64,000 nucleotides of DNA from Cladopsammia gracilis (Eukaryota; Cnidaria; Anthozoa; Scleractinia; Dendrophylliidae): NCBI GenBank assembly GCA_022457155.1, contig JAJGOT010000948.1, positions 61,001-125,000 of the forward strand, in the 5' to 3' direction. The position numbers were made by a program, and so were the translations under genes. Below are positions 9,721 through 20,447 of this stretch, in pieces. Each line of letters begins with the position of its first letter. Position 1 is the stretch's first letter. The notes under the pieces were generated by a model. It saw nothing but the letters and a program-made list of their open reading frames with translations. It was not told the DNA's origin and did not search any database.

Positions 9721-10511
9721 GAGGGCCCAAAACAGATATAAGGTATGGCTTTTAATTCTTAAGAAGAGACTTAACTGTAATCATCATTCGTGTATAACTT
9801 AATGTTTCCTTTTCGGAGCGCTCCATAAATTGTCTGTTTACAAAATGTGTGCTCTCGCATATAGCTTACATGTAAGCTAAATATATACGAGCGATAGGCC
9901 TCGCTACTCTAAACACAAGCTTTATAGAGCGGAATAGAATACAACATACGCTGAGGTCACTCAGGTATTTGCATTTCGCAGAATAATAATAAAGCATTGC
10001 CGTATCGATCGTCATAACATTTAAGCTTCGATCTACAACGCGTTCGGACACATCGATATTATTACTGAATCCAGTGTTAAGCGAGGAACTATACCATGGT
10101 TTGATTTGACAGCGAGCTACTGCATTTAATAATACCTTTTCAGAAAATGAATATGTCGGGATAAATGTAAAATAAAATGTATTTTGACGCGCCATTCGAT
10201 ATCGCCTTGCTATTCAATTCCGGTTCAATTCCCGGCCCGCAAGTCGGCGTTCGGCTACAAGGGTGAGGTAGATAATTAACTTCGGCCTCCGTATATACTG
10301 TCATGATGATAAACAAGGAACTGTATTTGCAAAGACCACCATAACGAATAGAAGCACCGGATTCTGTAGTAAAGGATCGAATCGGGGGGAGGGGGGGGTG
10401 GCTACGGGTATGTGTCTATAAAACTCTATAAACGTTTTCATTGCTGCTGCAATTAAAAGGAAAACCGATATAGCTCTTATTTTGTTCTGTGAGTTTGTCA
10501 CAAATTCGTTT
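9721..10511. other. Non-coding; no supported gene
   Basis: Two minus-strand frames (about 110 and 90 codons) occur here but lack family motifs and splice support. A short G-rich run lies at 10385-10400. Confidence 0.4.
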
Positions 10512-10636
10512 AAGGCCCAGTTCAAACGTCGAACTTCACATGTGCCGAACCTAATGCAAATTAGCAAGAACAATAGATTTTGCTCATTTGCATTAGGTTC
10601 GGCACATGTGAAGTTCGACGTTTGAACTGGGCCTAA
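10512..10636. mobile_element. Perfect foldback MITE (~125 bp)
   Basis: aggcccagttcaaacgtcga (10514 onward) through the atgcaaat block is repeated as an exact reverse complement ending at about 10634, with arms of ~50 bp and a ~25 bp loop. Near-perfect arms suggest a recent or homogenised insertion. Confidence 0.85.
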
Positions 10637-10679
10637 AACAGTTTTACTGACTTATGGAGGGGGAGGTGAACTTTAAATA

Positions 10680-11300
10680 TATTTTGTGTACATACCTGTA
10701 ACAAAGTGTTTTTCTCTCAAAATACTAAGAAAATAGTCTGTTTAAAGTCTGTTTGGAAACAGCTCCTGGTTTCAGTATTTTAAAATCGCCTTTCAAATAG
10801 CTCTGACTTGTGAATTCAACTTCAAACATGTTTTAAATAGACTATTTATGAGCTATTTAGAAGCGTAGTAATGAATGTCCATTTCAAATAGTATTTAAAC
10901 ATCATATTTAAAACGTATTTTTATTTTTTACTTGTTGCAACTACATTATAAATCGACAACATTTTATGATTCTTTTCCAAACAGTGTTCAAATGGTCTAT
11001 TTAAAACAATTTAGAGTAACACTTCGGCAGTCATGTTGTCAAAATAGTGTTCAAATACTCTATTTGAAATGTAGTTTTGGCGACAAATAGCTTACAAATA
11101 CATGGAAAAACCTATCCGGTTTATTAAATAGCATTTAACTATACCTCAAATACATTTCAAGCTCTTACCACTATTTTAGAATTTTTGTTAAAATATAATA
11201 AAAATACACCATGATGAGCTCAAAATACAGTTCAAATCGTTCAAATACATTAAAAGTACCTTTAAATCACTTTTAAAATACACTTGGTTTGGTAAGGGGG
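10680..11300. repeat. AT-rich repeat with recurring CTATTT/CAAATAG units
   Basis: A ~600-bp stretch of short interspersed units (aaatagtctattt, ttcaaatagtattt and similar) ends in ttggtttggtaaggg, like the first 60 bases of the window. It ends just before the TAA target site of the next element. Confidence 0.55.
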
Positions 11301-11346
11301 TAGCATAAAACCTAGTGTCCACAAGATAAGGGACCGGTCATTATTT

Positions 11347-11510
11347 ATCGCCTGGTGGGGGGGGGGGGGGGGTCGGAGGATTTGGGGGGGGATCACTTGA
11401 TTTTTAGGAGAACAGAGGGGGGGGATCACTCGTAACTGAGAGCCCAAAAGGGGGGATCACTGAAAATTTTGGAAGGATTCAGAGGGGGGACCACTCAAAT
11501 CTGCTTGAAC
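11347..11510 (+). repeat. G-rich subterminal repeats, left end
   Basis: Four copies of G-run + ATCACT (or ACCACT) lie at about 11384-11396, 11418-11429, 11452-11461 and 11485-11496, next to a 16-G tract. They point the same way (plus) as the right-end copies, rather than inverted like the TIRs. They may bind transposase or form G-quadruplexes (inference). Confidence 0.7.
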
Positions 11511-11857
11511 AATGCCAGTTTGAAAGCATACAACATAAATGTGCCCATTCTGCTGGGAGATGATAGCATTTGCAATCTCAATTTGTTCTAACACAACTTT
11601 ATTTAAAAAACGGAAGTCTGTCACACTGGCGAATGTGTGCATTTCAATTTATATCGAGAAAGCTTTGTTTTAACGCTTTTATATTTTTCCTTTTATAACG
11701 TGCTCATGACTTAGCTAATATTCATCTTTAAACATGACAGGTGAATTCTAAATTGTGAACTATATAAACTTCTGATAACTGAAACATCGTAAAAAGCGTG
11801 TTTGTTTAAACATAAACCATTTATCGCCTCTCCAGGAATGGGCGTCCTGTGTCAGCT

Positions 11858-12439
11858 CTATACTAAATTCGATTCAACTGCTTCATCTGCCTCATCTTGA
11901 GCCTCATCATCCCATTCAACAACTTCATTTGCCTCTTGAGCCTCGTCATCCGATTCAACAGCAACATTTAGTCCCCTTCGGCAGGTTGACCCTGGACTTT
12001 GTGCCCTTAAAATGGCCGCTACTTGCTCTAGATTTTTTGCTAGGGTCGTGCTAAAAATACCCTTTTCTAGTAGCCATAGCAAAGGGTCTAGATGCAAACG
12101 CCTTGTTAGTTTCTTAGCAAAGTCAGCATTGATGCTATCTACAGGAGTAACTCTATCATTCTCTTCGATTGAACCGAAAATTTGCCTCGCGACCTCGATT
12201 GAGGTCAAGTTTTCTAAGAGATGACGTGCCCTCTGCTTGAGACACTTGTCCTTGGTTTTTCGGACCTTCCTCTTATTTTCCTTCTTTCTTCTTGACATTG
12301 TTGATTTTCTCGCGCACAAAGGAAACTTCTTTGACAGGTTAATATGCGCTGTTGTCAACTTGTTGTATGCGGACTGAAGTTCCTCGTGCAGTGTAGTGAT
12401 TCGCCTATGTGCTATTCGCCTATGAAAGGGTCTTTTCTG
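11858..12439 (-). CDS. Coiled-coil, basic-then-acidic accessory protein of the 3.9 kb transposon (3' exon)
   Basis: An open frame of about 194 residues follows a strong acceptor (ten T then ccag, ending at 12440), so the exon starts at QKRPFHRRIAHRR and lacks its own ATG; an internal Met opens MSRRKKENKRKVRKTKDK at 12298. The first third (ITTLHEELQSAYNKL) looks like a coiled coil. A Lys/Arg-rich patch follows, then a possibly globular helical segment, and the last ~45 residues are repetitive and acidic (ESDDEAQEANEVVEWDDEAQ). The basic patch suggests DNA or RNA binding. It lies divergently from the DDE-like gene inside the same TIRs. I do not recognise a family. Confidence 0.6.
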   Translation of the reverse strand, partial: QKRPFHRRIAHRRITTLHEELQSAYNKLTTAHINLSKKFPLCARKSTMSRRKKENKRKVRKTKDKCLKQRARHLLENLTSIEVARQIFGSIEENDRVTPVDSINADFAKKLTRRLHLDPLLWLLEKGIFSTTLAKNLEQVAAILRAQSPGSTCRRGLNVAVESDDEAQEANEVVEWDDEAQDEADEAVESNLV

Positions 12440-12569
12440 CTGGAAAAAAAAAACACCCAAAGGCGAGGAAAAGAGTAATGAAAACACCCATTACCAAAGA
12501 GCCCACGTTAAGAACATAAAGAAGCGATTTGGGGGTGCTAGAAATGCTGAGAGTACAAAGTTTTGCTTC

Positions 12570-14611
12570 ATGAGAAGCATGGACGACAAAGCTTACCTCC
12601 GACCTGGGACTTCGGAGGGTTTTGAGAAAGCACGAAATCTAAGGATCTTGACACTTACAGATGAAGAAAAAGCGAGAAAGTTGCCAAAGTATGATTGGCC
12701 GGAAAAGATGGTCTATGTGACTCCCGGATCACATCGTATTTTCACTAAGTCTAGCGTCATGGCCGACAATGATGAGAAGCTTGTAACTGAGGATGATCGG
12801 CACTACGTGATCGTTCGGCCAAAGGCAATAGTTGGATCTTCAGGGAGTGTCTGGGCAAGCGAAACAATTCGCTTGCGACACGAGGATCCGGCAGCTTTTG
12901 AAGTTGAAAAGACAGAAACAAACGCTGAATATTCTCTTGGATTTCGCAAATGCTGCGCTAGATTGCACGATGACCTAGCTATTTTTGTACCATGACATGA
13001 CAGAGTCGGACGACTTAAACAAAATTACCGAAGAGCATAACTGTAAGTTTTACGCCTATGAAAAGCAAAGAGCAGGTCATCTAAAACTAAGGCTGGAAAA
13101 AATGCTGCAGTTGTCAGAGGTAACAGAAATGTCTGAGCACAATAAGTCCCTGCTTGCCTGTCGTGTGATTCCGACCATCAAAGACATTTTAAATGCTATT
13201 GACGAGGTAGCAAACAGTGATGCTCCAGTTGACACCGCAGAATTTAGAGTTCAATCTGTTTTGAAAGTGAGCCGTGCTTGCAAACAGGGTCTGCTTGCCA
13301 CCCGTGAAGCCAAGATGGGCAGATTTGACGGATGCCGGACCTGGCGTTGGCGATTCTAACTATGAAGTTCGCTTTCGCGACGCTGAGTTGGCGCGAATCC
13401 ACAACTCTGATTATCGAGTACGATGCCATCGCTCGAGAGGTGACAGCGGGCAAGGCGAGGCCGAGCGCACAAACTCGGCCATTTCAGACGCTCTTGTTGA
13501 CGGTGCAACGCTGGAATGGGAGAAGTACCGTCGATTCGAAGATCTCTCTGAAGACGAAATCAAAGCCATGTCTCTCCATTCCTACGAACAGTACGAAAAA
13601 GAGCGTATGGAAAAAAATGCTTGGCACGTTTGCAAGCAAGTCGCCGAAAGGATAGACGACGCCCCTGTCCTGAAGGATTACATCAGTAGTAGAGTGAGTG
13701 AGTCTCCCGAAGAGTTATTCTTTTTTAATGCTTCTGAGTTAAATACGTACCGAAATGCTTCAGAAAACAGTAAGGCCGAAATACCCGGTGCGGCATATCT
13801 TAGTAAGATAGAGAGTTTTATTGAGGACCACTACGTCCGAGGAGAGCTCTTTTTTGAATTTTGTCGGGATACCTGCAATAAGGAAAGCGATGCAAGCTCC
13901 ACACTCTGTTCCTGGTGTACCAACAACAGATGGGTAGGACCAGTAACAGAAAGAATCCTTCAGCCTGTGCCACACAAGCAAAATCCCGGGCACTTTATGG
14001 ATGTGTACGAAACGCCGACAACAGGTCGTGCTCCAGACGATTATCAACCGAGGAAATGTCTGAAGGACTTGTACGAACAAAACGCCATCTCTGCGGGCAA
14101 TCCAAATACCATCGCTGCTTTCTGTGTAACCTACAGTGTCGAGGAAAAGCATGTCATTGAATACCTAGGCCATCTAAATGATATCAACATCAGGAAGGAT
14201 ATTAGAACAAGAGAGGCTAAGGAGAAAAAAAGGTTAGAAGAGGAACTAACATACAAGGACTACCAGTGGGGCATACTTATTGAGAATGGCAAAGTTGAAA
14301 AGCTGAAGGTGAGACAGCTCGACCTGTGCCTTAAGGAACATGGCCTGACCACTGTTGGTATAAAGCTGGACAAGATAAAGGCAATTCGCTACCATTACTA
14401 TCGACAGAGAAGTCCAGGCAACGGGAATGAGTTGTCCAGCAGTGAGGAAGAGAGTAAAGAATCAGATACGGAGTTAGATGATGACGAGGATAGCGAAGAT
14501 GGTCTTGTCATTGCTGATCTCGATGAACAGTCAACTGTTCGTATGCCAGTTTTAACTTTTGTACCAGATGACCAAATAGCTGAAGTTACTGTACAAGCAA
14601 ACACTGGATGA
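12570..14611 (+). pseudogene. DDE-like transposase candidate with C-terminal SAP-like motif, broken by two +1 frameshifts
   Basis: Three overlapping frames (12570-12995, 12985-13359, 13274-14611) make one protein of about 680 residues; the first frame is open upstream to about 12425, so an earlier exon may exist. Conserved-looking acidic blocks appear in order: FMRSMDDKAYLRPGT near the N terminus, LTDAGPGVGDSNYEVRF at the second frame change, and HRSRGDSGQGEAERTNSA soon after. An Asp in each of the first two and the Glu of the third would suit a DDE/RNase-H-fold transposase (inference). A Cys pair (TLCSWCTNNRWVGP) follows. KLKVRQLDLCLKEHGL, with the basic stretch after it, resembles a SAP DNA-binding motif, and the tail is acidic/Ser-rich. 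Frames shift by +1 near 12985-12998 and near 13310. It is probably the mobility protein of the surrounding element. Confidence 0.6.
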
Positions 14612-15068
14612 AAAAAAAAAGGAAAACAAAAAGAAAACGAACAAAAAAAACGAACAAAAAAACATTATAAAAATGTGAGCAAAGCTACAAAGGCCGATCT
14701 ATTACACTATAGATCAAAATAAAAAAGGAAACAGGAACAGTGGCCGATCCTAACCCTTCCAGATGGCCGAATTGTCGCTAAATATGACCTGCTGATAGGG
14801 ACTTGGCGGACTGCTATTTGGCACTCTAAAAAAAGTAACTTTGCAGTTTCAAGCACTGGGGATTGTTAGATTGCTTGTATGTCAACTGAATTCAGATGTC
14901 TGGATCCAGACTAGAAAAAGACAGATCAAGAGACACTTTTAAAAAAAATACTGCGCGATAACGGCTTTATTATGCTGTAAGTACATCATAGTTAGAAATA
15001 CTACCTGTATATAAAAGTTTAAAACACTAAATATACACGTCGAAAGGTGAATATGGGTGCAAAGACAT
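14612..15068. other. 3' flank of the DDE-like gene
   Basis: A-rich sequence (aaaaaaaaaagg, repeated acgaacaaaa) just after the stop, then featureless DNA with tatagatcaaaataaaa near 14710 as a possible polyadenylation region. Confidence 0.4.
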
Positions 15069-15211
15069 GGGGGGGGGGGGGGGGGGGGGGGTGGGATCAC
15101 GAAAGTTATATATAGTTATGAGGGGGGATCACTTCAATAAAATAACATTTAAAGGGGGGATCAGCTAAATTTCATCGTGTTTAGCCCAAAATACTCCGAC
15201 CCCCCTCCCCC
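15069..15211 (+). repeat. G-rich subterminal repeats, right end
   Basis: A 23-G tract followed by GGGATCACG, GGGGGGATCACT and GGGGGGATCAGC, all in the plus orientation as at the left end. A short complementary C tract abuts the right TIR. Confidence 0.7.
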
Positions 15212-15240
15212 CCAGGCGATAAATAATGACCGGTCCCTAA

Positions 15241-16060
15241 TATAAATAGAAAACTAAACGTAACCCTTACCGGCTGACCGTAGAATGCCTCACCCTCCTA
15301 ACGTCTGCAAATTACGAACTCTGATCCCATACTGCTACCCTCCACCAGACCTCTGATACGTGCCGGCAAAATAGTAATTTATGCGCTCATTTAGGATCAT
15401 CACAAATTACATGATGCGACTAGGTCATTTACGTTTCTTTTTACGTTTCTATTTTCCTTAGGATAAAAGATTCCCGTGAACTATTTTGGTACATCCGCGG
15501 CATGTTTAGTATTTCTCATATACAGGCTTTCCTGAAAGTTCATGCCCTTTAATATTTAAAGTCCTTTGTTACACGGCAAAACATTATTCCGGAGCGCGAA
15601 TTGAATCCCCACCAAACTGACAAGTGCGAATATAAGACGTCGTTGCATTCTTTTGACCACGCGCAAGGAAAAACAAGGATAAACGCGACATCCTCACCTC
15701 AGTAAGACCTAGCTTGTGTCTATCTAACGTAAACCCTCGTGTAAGCCCCGCTGCTTCTTTAATAATAAGCCCCCCTTTTTGGAGCAAAATCAAGCCCCAC
15801 CCTCCCTTTTCCTTCACAACCAAAACAGCCGTACTAATCCCGCCGGGAATGAATTCACAAACCGTACTAGGGAGCTTTGGGGGAAAAATTACCAGTACTG
15901 GTACTTGTACATGAAGATCTGAGTAACGACGTTTATACGTATTTTTTTTTTTTTTACATTTTTATGCACTTGTGGGAACCTATTGAAATTGGTGTATTGC
16001 AAAAAAAGAGTGGTGAACTGCTTGCGTTTTGATAAATTATTATAAGCCTCCCCCCGCCCC
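15241..16060. other. Non-coding, partly low-complexity
   Basis: No supported gene. 15765-15865 carries repeated aagcccc-type C-rich words; poly-T at about 15941-15955. A 79-codon minus frame across the C-rich part is compositional. Confidence 0.4.
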
Positions 16061-16065
16061 TTCCT

Positions 16066-16174
16066 CAAACACGCTTAAAATCAATAAGCTCCTGGGGCGT
16101 TGTAGAGGATTTACGGTCTCTCATCTCATTTTCATTAGTTTTAAGAGTCCCAATTTTCGGCTTTGATGCTAGTT
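16066..16174 (-). CDS. Candidate terminal exon, unrecognised protein
   Basis: An acceptor-like cacatagatttctag (ending at 16175) is followed by an open hydrophilic frame, LASKPKIGTLKTNENEMRDR then SSTTPQELIDFKRV and TGA. The composition suits a protein C terminus. No upstream exon with a matching phase was identified, so this may be chance. Confidence 0.25.
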
Positions 16175-16259
16175 CTAGAAATCTATGTGGCCATAACACA
16201 TGCACAGTATAACCACACGAACGGAGGATGGTAAACCTGTGGTATGAGTCCCACACCTA

Positions 16260-17582
16260 CTTCTTAACAGAGAACTGCTAGATTCATTTTTATTTTAAAT
16301 AAAACCATACCAACCTTAATTTGGACACTTAATATATTCTAATAAAGTACGATGTAAACCCAAAGGCAAAGGCAATTCAACCGCCCCGTCCTTCGGTTGT
16401 GGGGGATGGATGTTGCGGTTGCACCAATTTGTTGTAATAATCGTTCACGAAAAAAAAACCCCGCTTATTCGTTTTTAGGACTTCTAAACCAATCAAGACA
16501 GAAAGATAACATTATCAAAGGTAGAGTATAAATATGCTTATATGAGCGAGCTTCCTGTTGCACTGCATGCATTTCCTGTTTTTCTGCGAGCTGGGCGCTT
16601 GTCACGCAATCTTTTCTTTTGGAACCGTTGCAAGCACGCCATGGAAAGACAGTTTGTATGTTTTTCGCTCACAATTTGGTATGTACCTAAGTAGAATCAG
16701 TGATACTTGGTCGAAATATAAATAAGAAATGGCATAATTATGTCGATTATTGTAGCAGGAGTTATCGTCTTTTGAAAGTATAAATGTAATGTTGATGATG
16801 TTGAGATCGTCTTGTCGGCCGTTTGCAGTAAATACAACTCGAACTTTGTCTGTCGCAAAATTAACGTTTATTATTGATTCTAAACAAAATAAACGGCAAA
16901 AAAGACACAATTACTCGAAAGCAAACTGATATTAGCGATATTGGTAATTTTGGGGGGAATGTTGGGCTTATATATTTTAAACGAGCTTATTGTGGATTTA
17001 ATGCTTTCGAAGGCCGTTACAAGAATGGCGTGTTTTGACCTTTGTGTCACCTTTGTTTGGCGCTCGAAAATTTCGTATTTTCGATTGCCCAAAAATTTTA
17101 TTGCATTTATTTGAGGAAGAAACATTGCTCTTTCTCTGGGTATGACTGATATGGCACCAAGCCATGTACCAAGTTGTGATTTTGGCCTCTCGATTTTGCC
17201 ATTTTTTTTGACTCGCGAAAATCGTTAAAATAAGTAAAATTATTAAAAATCTCAAAAATATTAAGTAAACGGTCGAATTGAACAATTTAACATTTAAACT
17301 ATTGGTGAATGCGTGTTTTTCCTAGTTAGGTACTAACTGGTGGAGTTAATTCCATTTTGAATTTTTAGGCAATATTTAAGTAATGCGTGGTGTGGAGCCC
17401 GTAAAATCCATGCGAGAGCCGCCGAACCGACTTTGTCGCCGTTCGCGTAAAATAAAAATCTAATCGAACTGAAAGTTATTTTTCTAGAAAGAGTTTACCT
17501 AGACCTATATTCTGACAAAGTTTGGGGATTTCCGTTTTTTTCATTTTGCACACCTCCAGGTGATATTTACGGACGGCCGCTC
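16260..17582. other. No supported gene
   Basis: Three minus-strand frames of 80-100 codons lie at 16602-17285, Ile/Asn/Lys-rich as expected of AT-rich DNA, without recognisable motifs or clear splice sites. A 17-nt C/G-rich ccgccccgtccttcggttg block lies near 16381. Confidence 0.35.
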
Positions 17583-17588
17583 TTAAGG

Positions 17589-18930
17589 TTGGGTGTAGAC
17601 AAAACGTGGACCCCCCTTTCTGGACCCCCTTCTGGACCCCCCTTCTGGACCCCTTTCTGGACCCCTATCTGGACCCTTTCAGGACCCCTTAATTTTTCGG
17701 TAAAAAAAATAAAACTAAATAAAATAAAAATTAAAGTATTATAAATAATTAAACAGGGCACGCAACTCACCTGAAATTCTTCGATCGGTGAGTTCAATTT
17801 TCTGGCTAAATTCCACAGGTTATTCCCAGTTGAAGCTGAAACTCCTTCTTTGCAATCAACTACTTAGTTAATTTCGTGATATATTTAAGGGAAAAGTTGC
17901 GAAAACGTCAAGAATCCGCACGTACAAGTTCACCGATCTTACCCGCCATTTTGTTCCGAGCCGCCATATTGGCTTTGCCGCTGACCATGCCCGCGCTTCA
18001 ACGCCTCGCATATTTTTAGGATTGCCAGGGGGCGGGGAGGGAGGGGGTCTGTGTGTCCGGCAAACGTCTAGATAAACTGACAACATTGCCCACAGTAAAC
18101 ATTTACAGCATGTTTCCATCCCTGAATTACTACTCTATCATTCTTCGAAATTGCTATGTAAAATTCACACCCTCTCCCCCAGCTGGAACATACATTTTTT
18201 TACCCAAATCAAATGCCCTTTTCCTTCTGGGAAACTGATTCTGAGTTACATAGCCTATAAATAAACAAAAGCAAGAAGCTGGGGCACGTGAACATACAAA
18301 TCCTAACAATTAATGAGTAACTACTATGCAAGATTCAGATGTTTTAGGACAACAGTACAAGGAAACTTACACGCTCTGAAAAAAGACTGTAACACTTTCT
18401 GGTTCCGAAATAGGGCTGTGAACACAGCAAATGTTATTTTCGTAACAAAAGACAAAACAATTTCAAAGGATGGAAGAGATTGTAGCGTGATTTTAATTGC
18501 AAATGAATCACTCACCATCCCCAAGCATACTGGTCAGCGGCAAAACCAATATGGCGGCTCGGAACAAAATGGCAGGTAAGATCGGTGAACTTGTACGTGC
18601 GGATTCTTGACGTTTTCGCAACTTTTCCCTTAAATATATCACGAAATTAACTAAGTAGTTGATTGCAAAGAAGGAGTTTCAGCTTCAACTGGGAATAACC
18701 TGTGGCATTTAGCCAGAAAATCAAACTCACCGATCGAAGAATTTCAGGTGAGTTGCGTGCCCTGTTTAATTATTTATAATACTTTAATTTTTATTTTATT
18801 TAGTTTTATTTTTTTTTACCGAAAAATTAAGGGGTCCAGAAAGGGGTCCAGATAGGGGTCCAGAAAGGGGTCCAGAAGGGGGGTCCAGAAGGGGGTCCAG
18901 AAAGGGGGGTCCACGTTTTGTCTACACCCC
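17589..18930. mobile_element. Long-TIR foldback element, TTAA-type target
   Basis: Arms 17589-17987 and 18531-18930 are ~400-bp near-identical inverted repeats. TTAAGG occurs just outside each end (17583-17588, 18931-18936), suggesting a TTAA-type target (piggyBac/Kolobok-like; inference). Subterminal zones hold about seven copies of GGGGTCCAGAAA-type repeats. No transposase is encoded in the 543-bp centre, so it is non-autonomous. Each arm contains an outward-pointing ATGGCGGCTCGG start with a splice donor. Confidence 0.8.
18551..18575 (+). other. Outward-facing start codon plus splice donor in the foldback arm
   Basis: ATGGCGGCTCGGAACAAAAT... reads M-A-A-R-N-K-M-A and meets a donor (gca|ggtaag) at once. 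The mirrored copy lies on the minus strand at about 17967-17943. A second donor (atttcag|gtgagt) occurs further out near 18750. It looks like a captured 5' gene end with promoter-like GGCGGC sequence. Confidence 0.45.
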
Positions 18931-18941
18931 TTAAGGTTTTA

Positions 18942-19540
18942 GGAAGATGGTCTTCCGACTGCTATCAACTTTATATTAGAACACCTCAAAATGTTTTACT
19001 GCCTGCTGCGCCGAGAATGGCAAGTGTTTCCTTGCCTTGATTACACCAAAAAAAAGGGATTGGTTTGCTTGGGGGGATACCTGCTCCGCACGTATCAGTG
19101 GCGGTCAAGTCTCGCAGCGACTTCCCCAAGCTTTGTTTTCGCTCGTTTGAGTTGCGCTAGTTTATGCTCTTTTATCTGTCTGCAGTTTTGTCTGATCCAG
19201 CACGTGCCGGCAGTGTCGGCTCGTAGTGCTAGGACATCAGTTAGGCTTGAGCAAGTTACAACTCCTACACTCTAGCACGATGCTGGCCGGAGGTTCATCA
19301 GTCGTAGTGCCGTTTAGAGTTAGGCTTTTGGTGGCGTAAGCTTTTTTACCTGCCTAAAAACTTGTTCGATCCAGCACTGGTATTCGCGCTGGGGAGATAA
19401 GAAAGGCTTATGGTCACGCAATGGAAGTCGTTCTGTCACGCCGATCGCGGAGCGGTGTTCCCCTTTACGCCAAATATTGTGTTGTTTATTGCGTTTGTTT
19501 TTCTCGTTTCCTTCTATGAAACATAAAGGAACTGCGACAT
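18942..19540. other. No supported gene; GC-richer non-coding stretch
   Basis: A 94-codon plus-strand frame at 18991-19275 is Cys/Ser-rich without motifs. The segment 19170-19440 has SINE-like texture (recurring gatccagcac), but I could not find A/B boxes or flanking duplications. Confidence 0.3.
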
Positions 19541-19542
19541 TA

Positions 19543-19760
19543 ATACTATGTTAAAGGCAACAGTTACACACTCCGATGAAACATCTGGATGCAACTGTAA
19601 CCCAGCTTATTAGTAGAAATTTTAAAAATTAATTGAAAAGGATATAATACTATTGTTAAAGGCAACAGTTACACGCTCCGACGAAACATCTGGATGCAAC
19701 TGCTACCCTTATTAGCAGAAATAATTATGTTAAATGAAACGGTTGGATACTCGATCCGAT
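19543..19760. repeat. Tandem repeat, ~105-bp unit, 2-2.5 copies
   Basis: ttaaaggcaacagttacac... to ...aacatctggatgcaactg occurs at about 19552-19604 and 19656-19702; a degenerate third start follows near 19728. Confidence 0.7.
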
Positions 19761-19880
19761 GATACATCATATTCTTAGCAGAATTCAAATCGGGCATGAA
19801 TTTTTCATCTTGTTGACTGGCAGTGCACAGTAGGTTCCACACTATTCTCTCAATGTGCCAGTATATCTTGTTCAGCGGGA
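19669..19880 (-). CDS. Candidate terminal exon of an unrecognised gene
   Basis: A strong acceptor (actattgctttttcag, ending at 19881) precedes an open frame beginning VPLNKIYWHIERIVWNLLCT and continuing SQQDEKFMPDLNSAKNMMYH. Its composition looks like real protein rather than AT-rich noise. The last ~20 codons run into the tandem repeat. The partner exon may be 20363-20447, but their phases do not join directly. Confidence 0.4.
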
Positions 19881-20106
19881 CCTGAAAAAGCAATAGTGGA
19901 CACATTTAATAACAAAGCCATGGCATATTAGGCCCATAGGTTAGGGGGTTTAACCACTTCAACCCATTCTTCATGGGCTAAAGCTAACATACATGTAATT
20001 TTTTTTGTTTTAACAAAAACGATTTATGACTACAATAAGTCATGTTATTGCAATGGTAATCTTATTGCAGAAGTGTATGAAGAAATCTGCTATATATACA
20101 TATACA

Positions 20107-20250
20107 GTGTATGTTGTAGTTCAATTTTATCCTTAGTTCGCAATTTTCATTTTCCCTTGTTTCATGTTCATTTGTCATATCTTAACAGAACAAAGGAAAA
20201 TGAAAATTGAACCAAGGATAAAATTGAACAACAACATACATGTATACTAC
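20107..20250. mobile_element. Foldback MITE, family copy 2
   Basis: gtatgttgtagttcaatttt...ttttcccttgt is mirrored by acaaaggaaaa...aaaattgaacaacaacatac. Same design as 6873-7036. Confidence 0.75.
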
Positions 20251-20362
20251 ACTACAGCCTTGAACTCACATCCCAAAAACTGTGCATACTATGAATGAAA
20301 GACTGAACTGCCAGTATCATAAATAATTATTAATTGATAAACAATGGTCATGTTAACACACC

Positions 20363-20447
20363 TAACATTGGGCTTTGCAACTGCTGTTTGCTGTTCTGCC
20401 TTCTTTTGCTCTGTCAATCTGTCACCCTTAAAGTATTCTGGACCATA
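20363..20447 (-). CDS. Candidate internal exon of an unrecognised gene
   Basis: The minus frame YFKGDRLTEQKKAEQQTAVA then KPNV ends in a donor (gttag|gtgtgt). It is rich in Glu, Gln, Lys and Ala, helix-like and atypical of AT-rich intergenic DNA. An acceptor could be ggtccag near 20448. Joining to 19880-19669 would need another phase, so an exon between them may be missing; a MITE now sits there. Confidence 0.35.

Larger units (their letters stand above)
11330..15237 (+). mobile_element. Unassigned DNA transposon, 3.9 kb, 26-bp TIRs, TAA target duplications
   Basis: 11330-11355 and 15212-15237 are perfect 26-bp inverted repeats beginning GGGACCGGTCATTATTTATC. TAA flanks both ends (11327-11329 and 15238-15240). 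Inside the ends lie G tracts (16 G at 11357-11372; 23 G at 15069-15091) and repeats of GGGGGGATCACT. A minus-strand gene (12439-11858) and a plus-strand DDE-like gene (12570-14611) face away from each other around ~12450-12570. A 3-bp TAA duplication and two genes recall PIF/Harbinger, but the proteins show none of the Harbinger transposase or Myb motifs I know. Confidence 0.8.

Noticed and set aside
9866..10195. 109-codon minus frame
   Set aside because: No motif, no splice support, AT-rich composition; probably chance.
13760..14152. 130-codon minus frame inside the DDE-like gene
   Set aside because: Antisense shadow of the plus-strand gene, which carries the conserved-looking blocks.
19170..19440. 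Possible SINE on the plus strand
   Set aside because: Texture is SINE-like but no A/B boxes, tail or flanking duplication could be identified.
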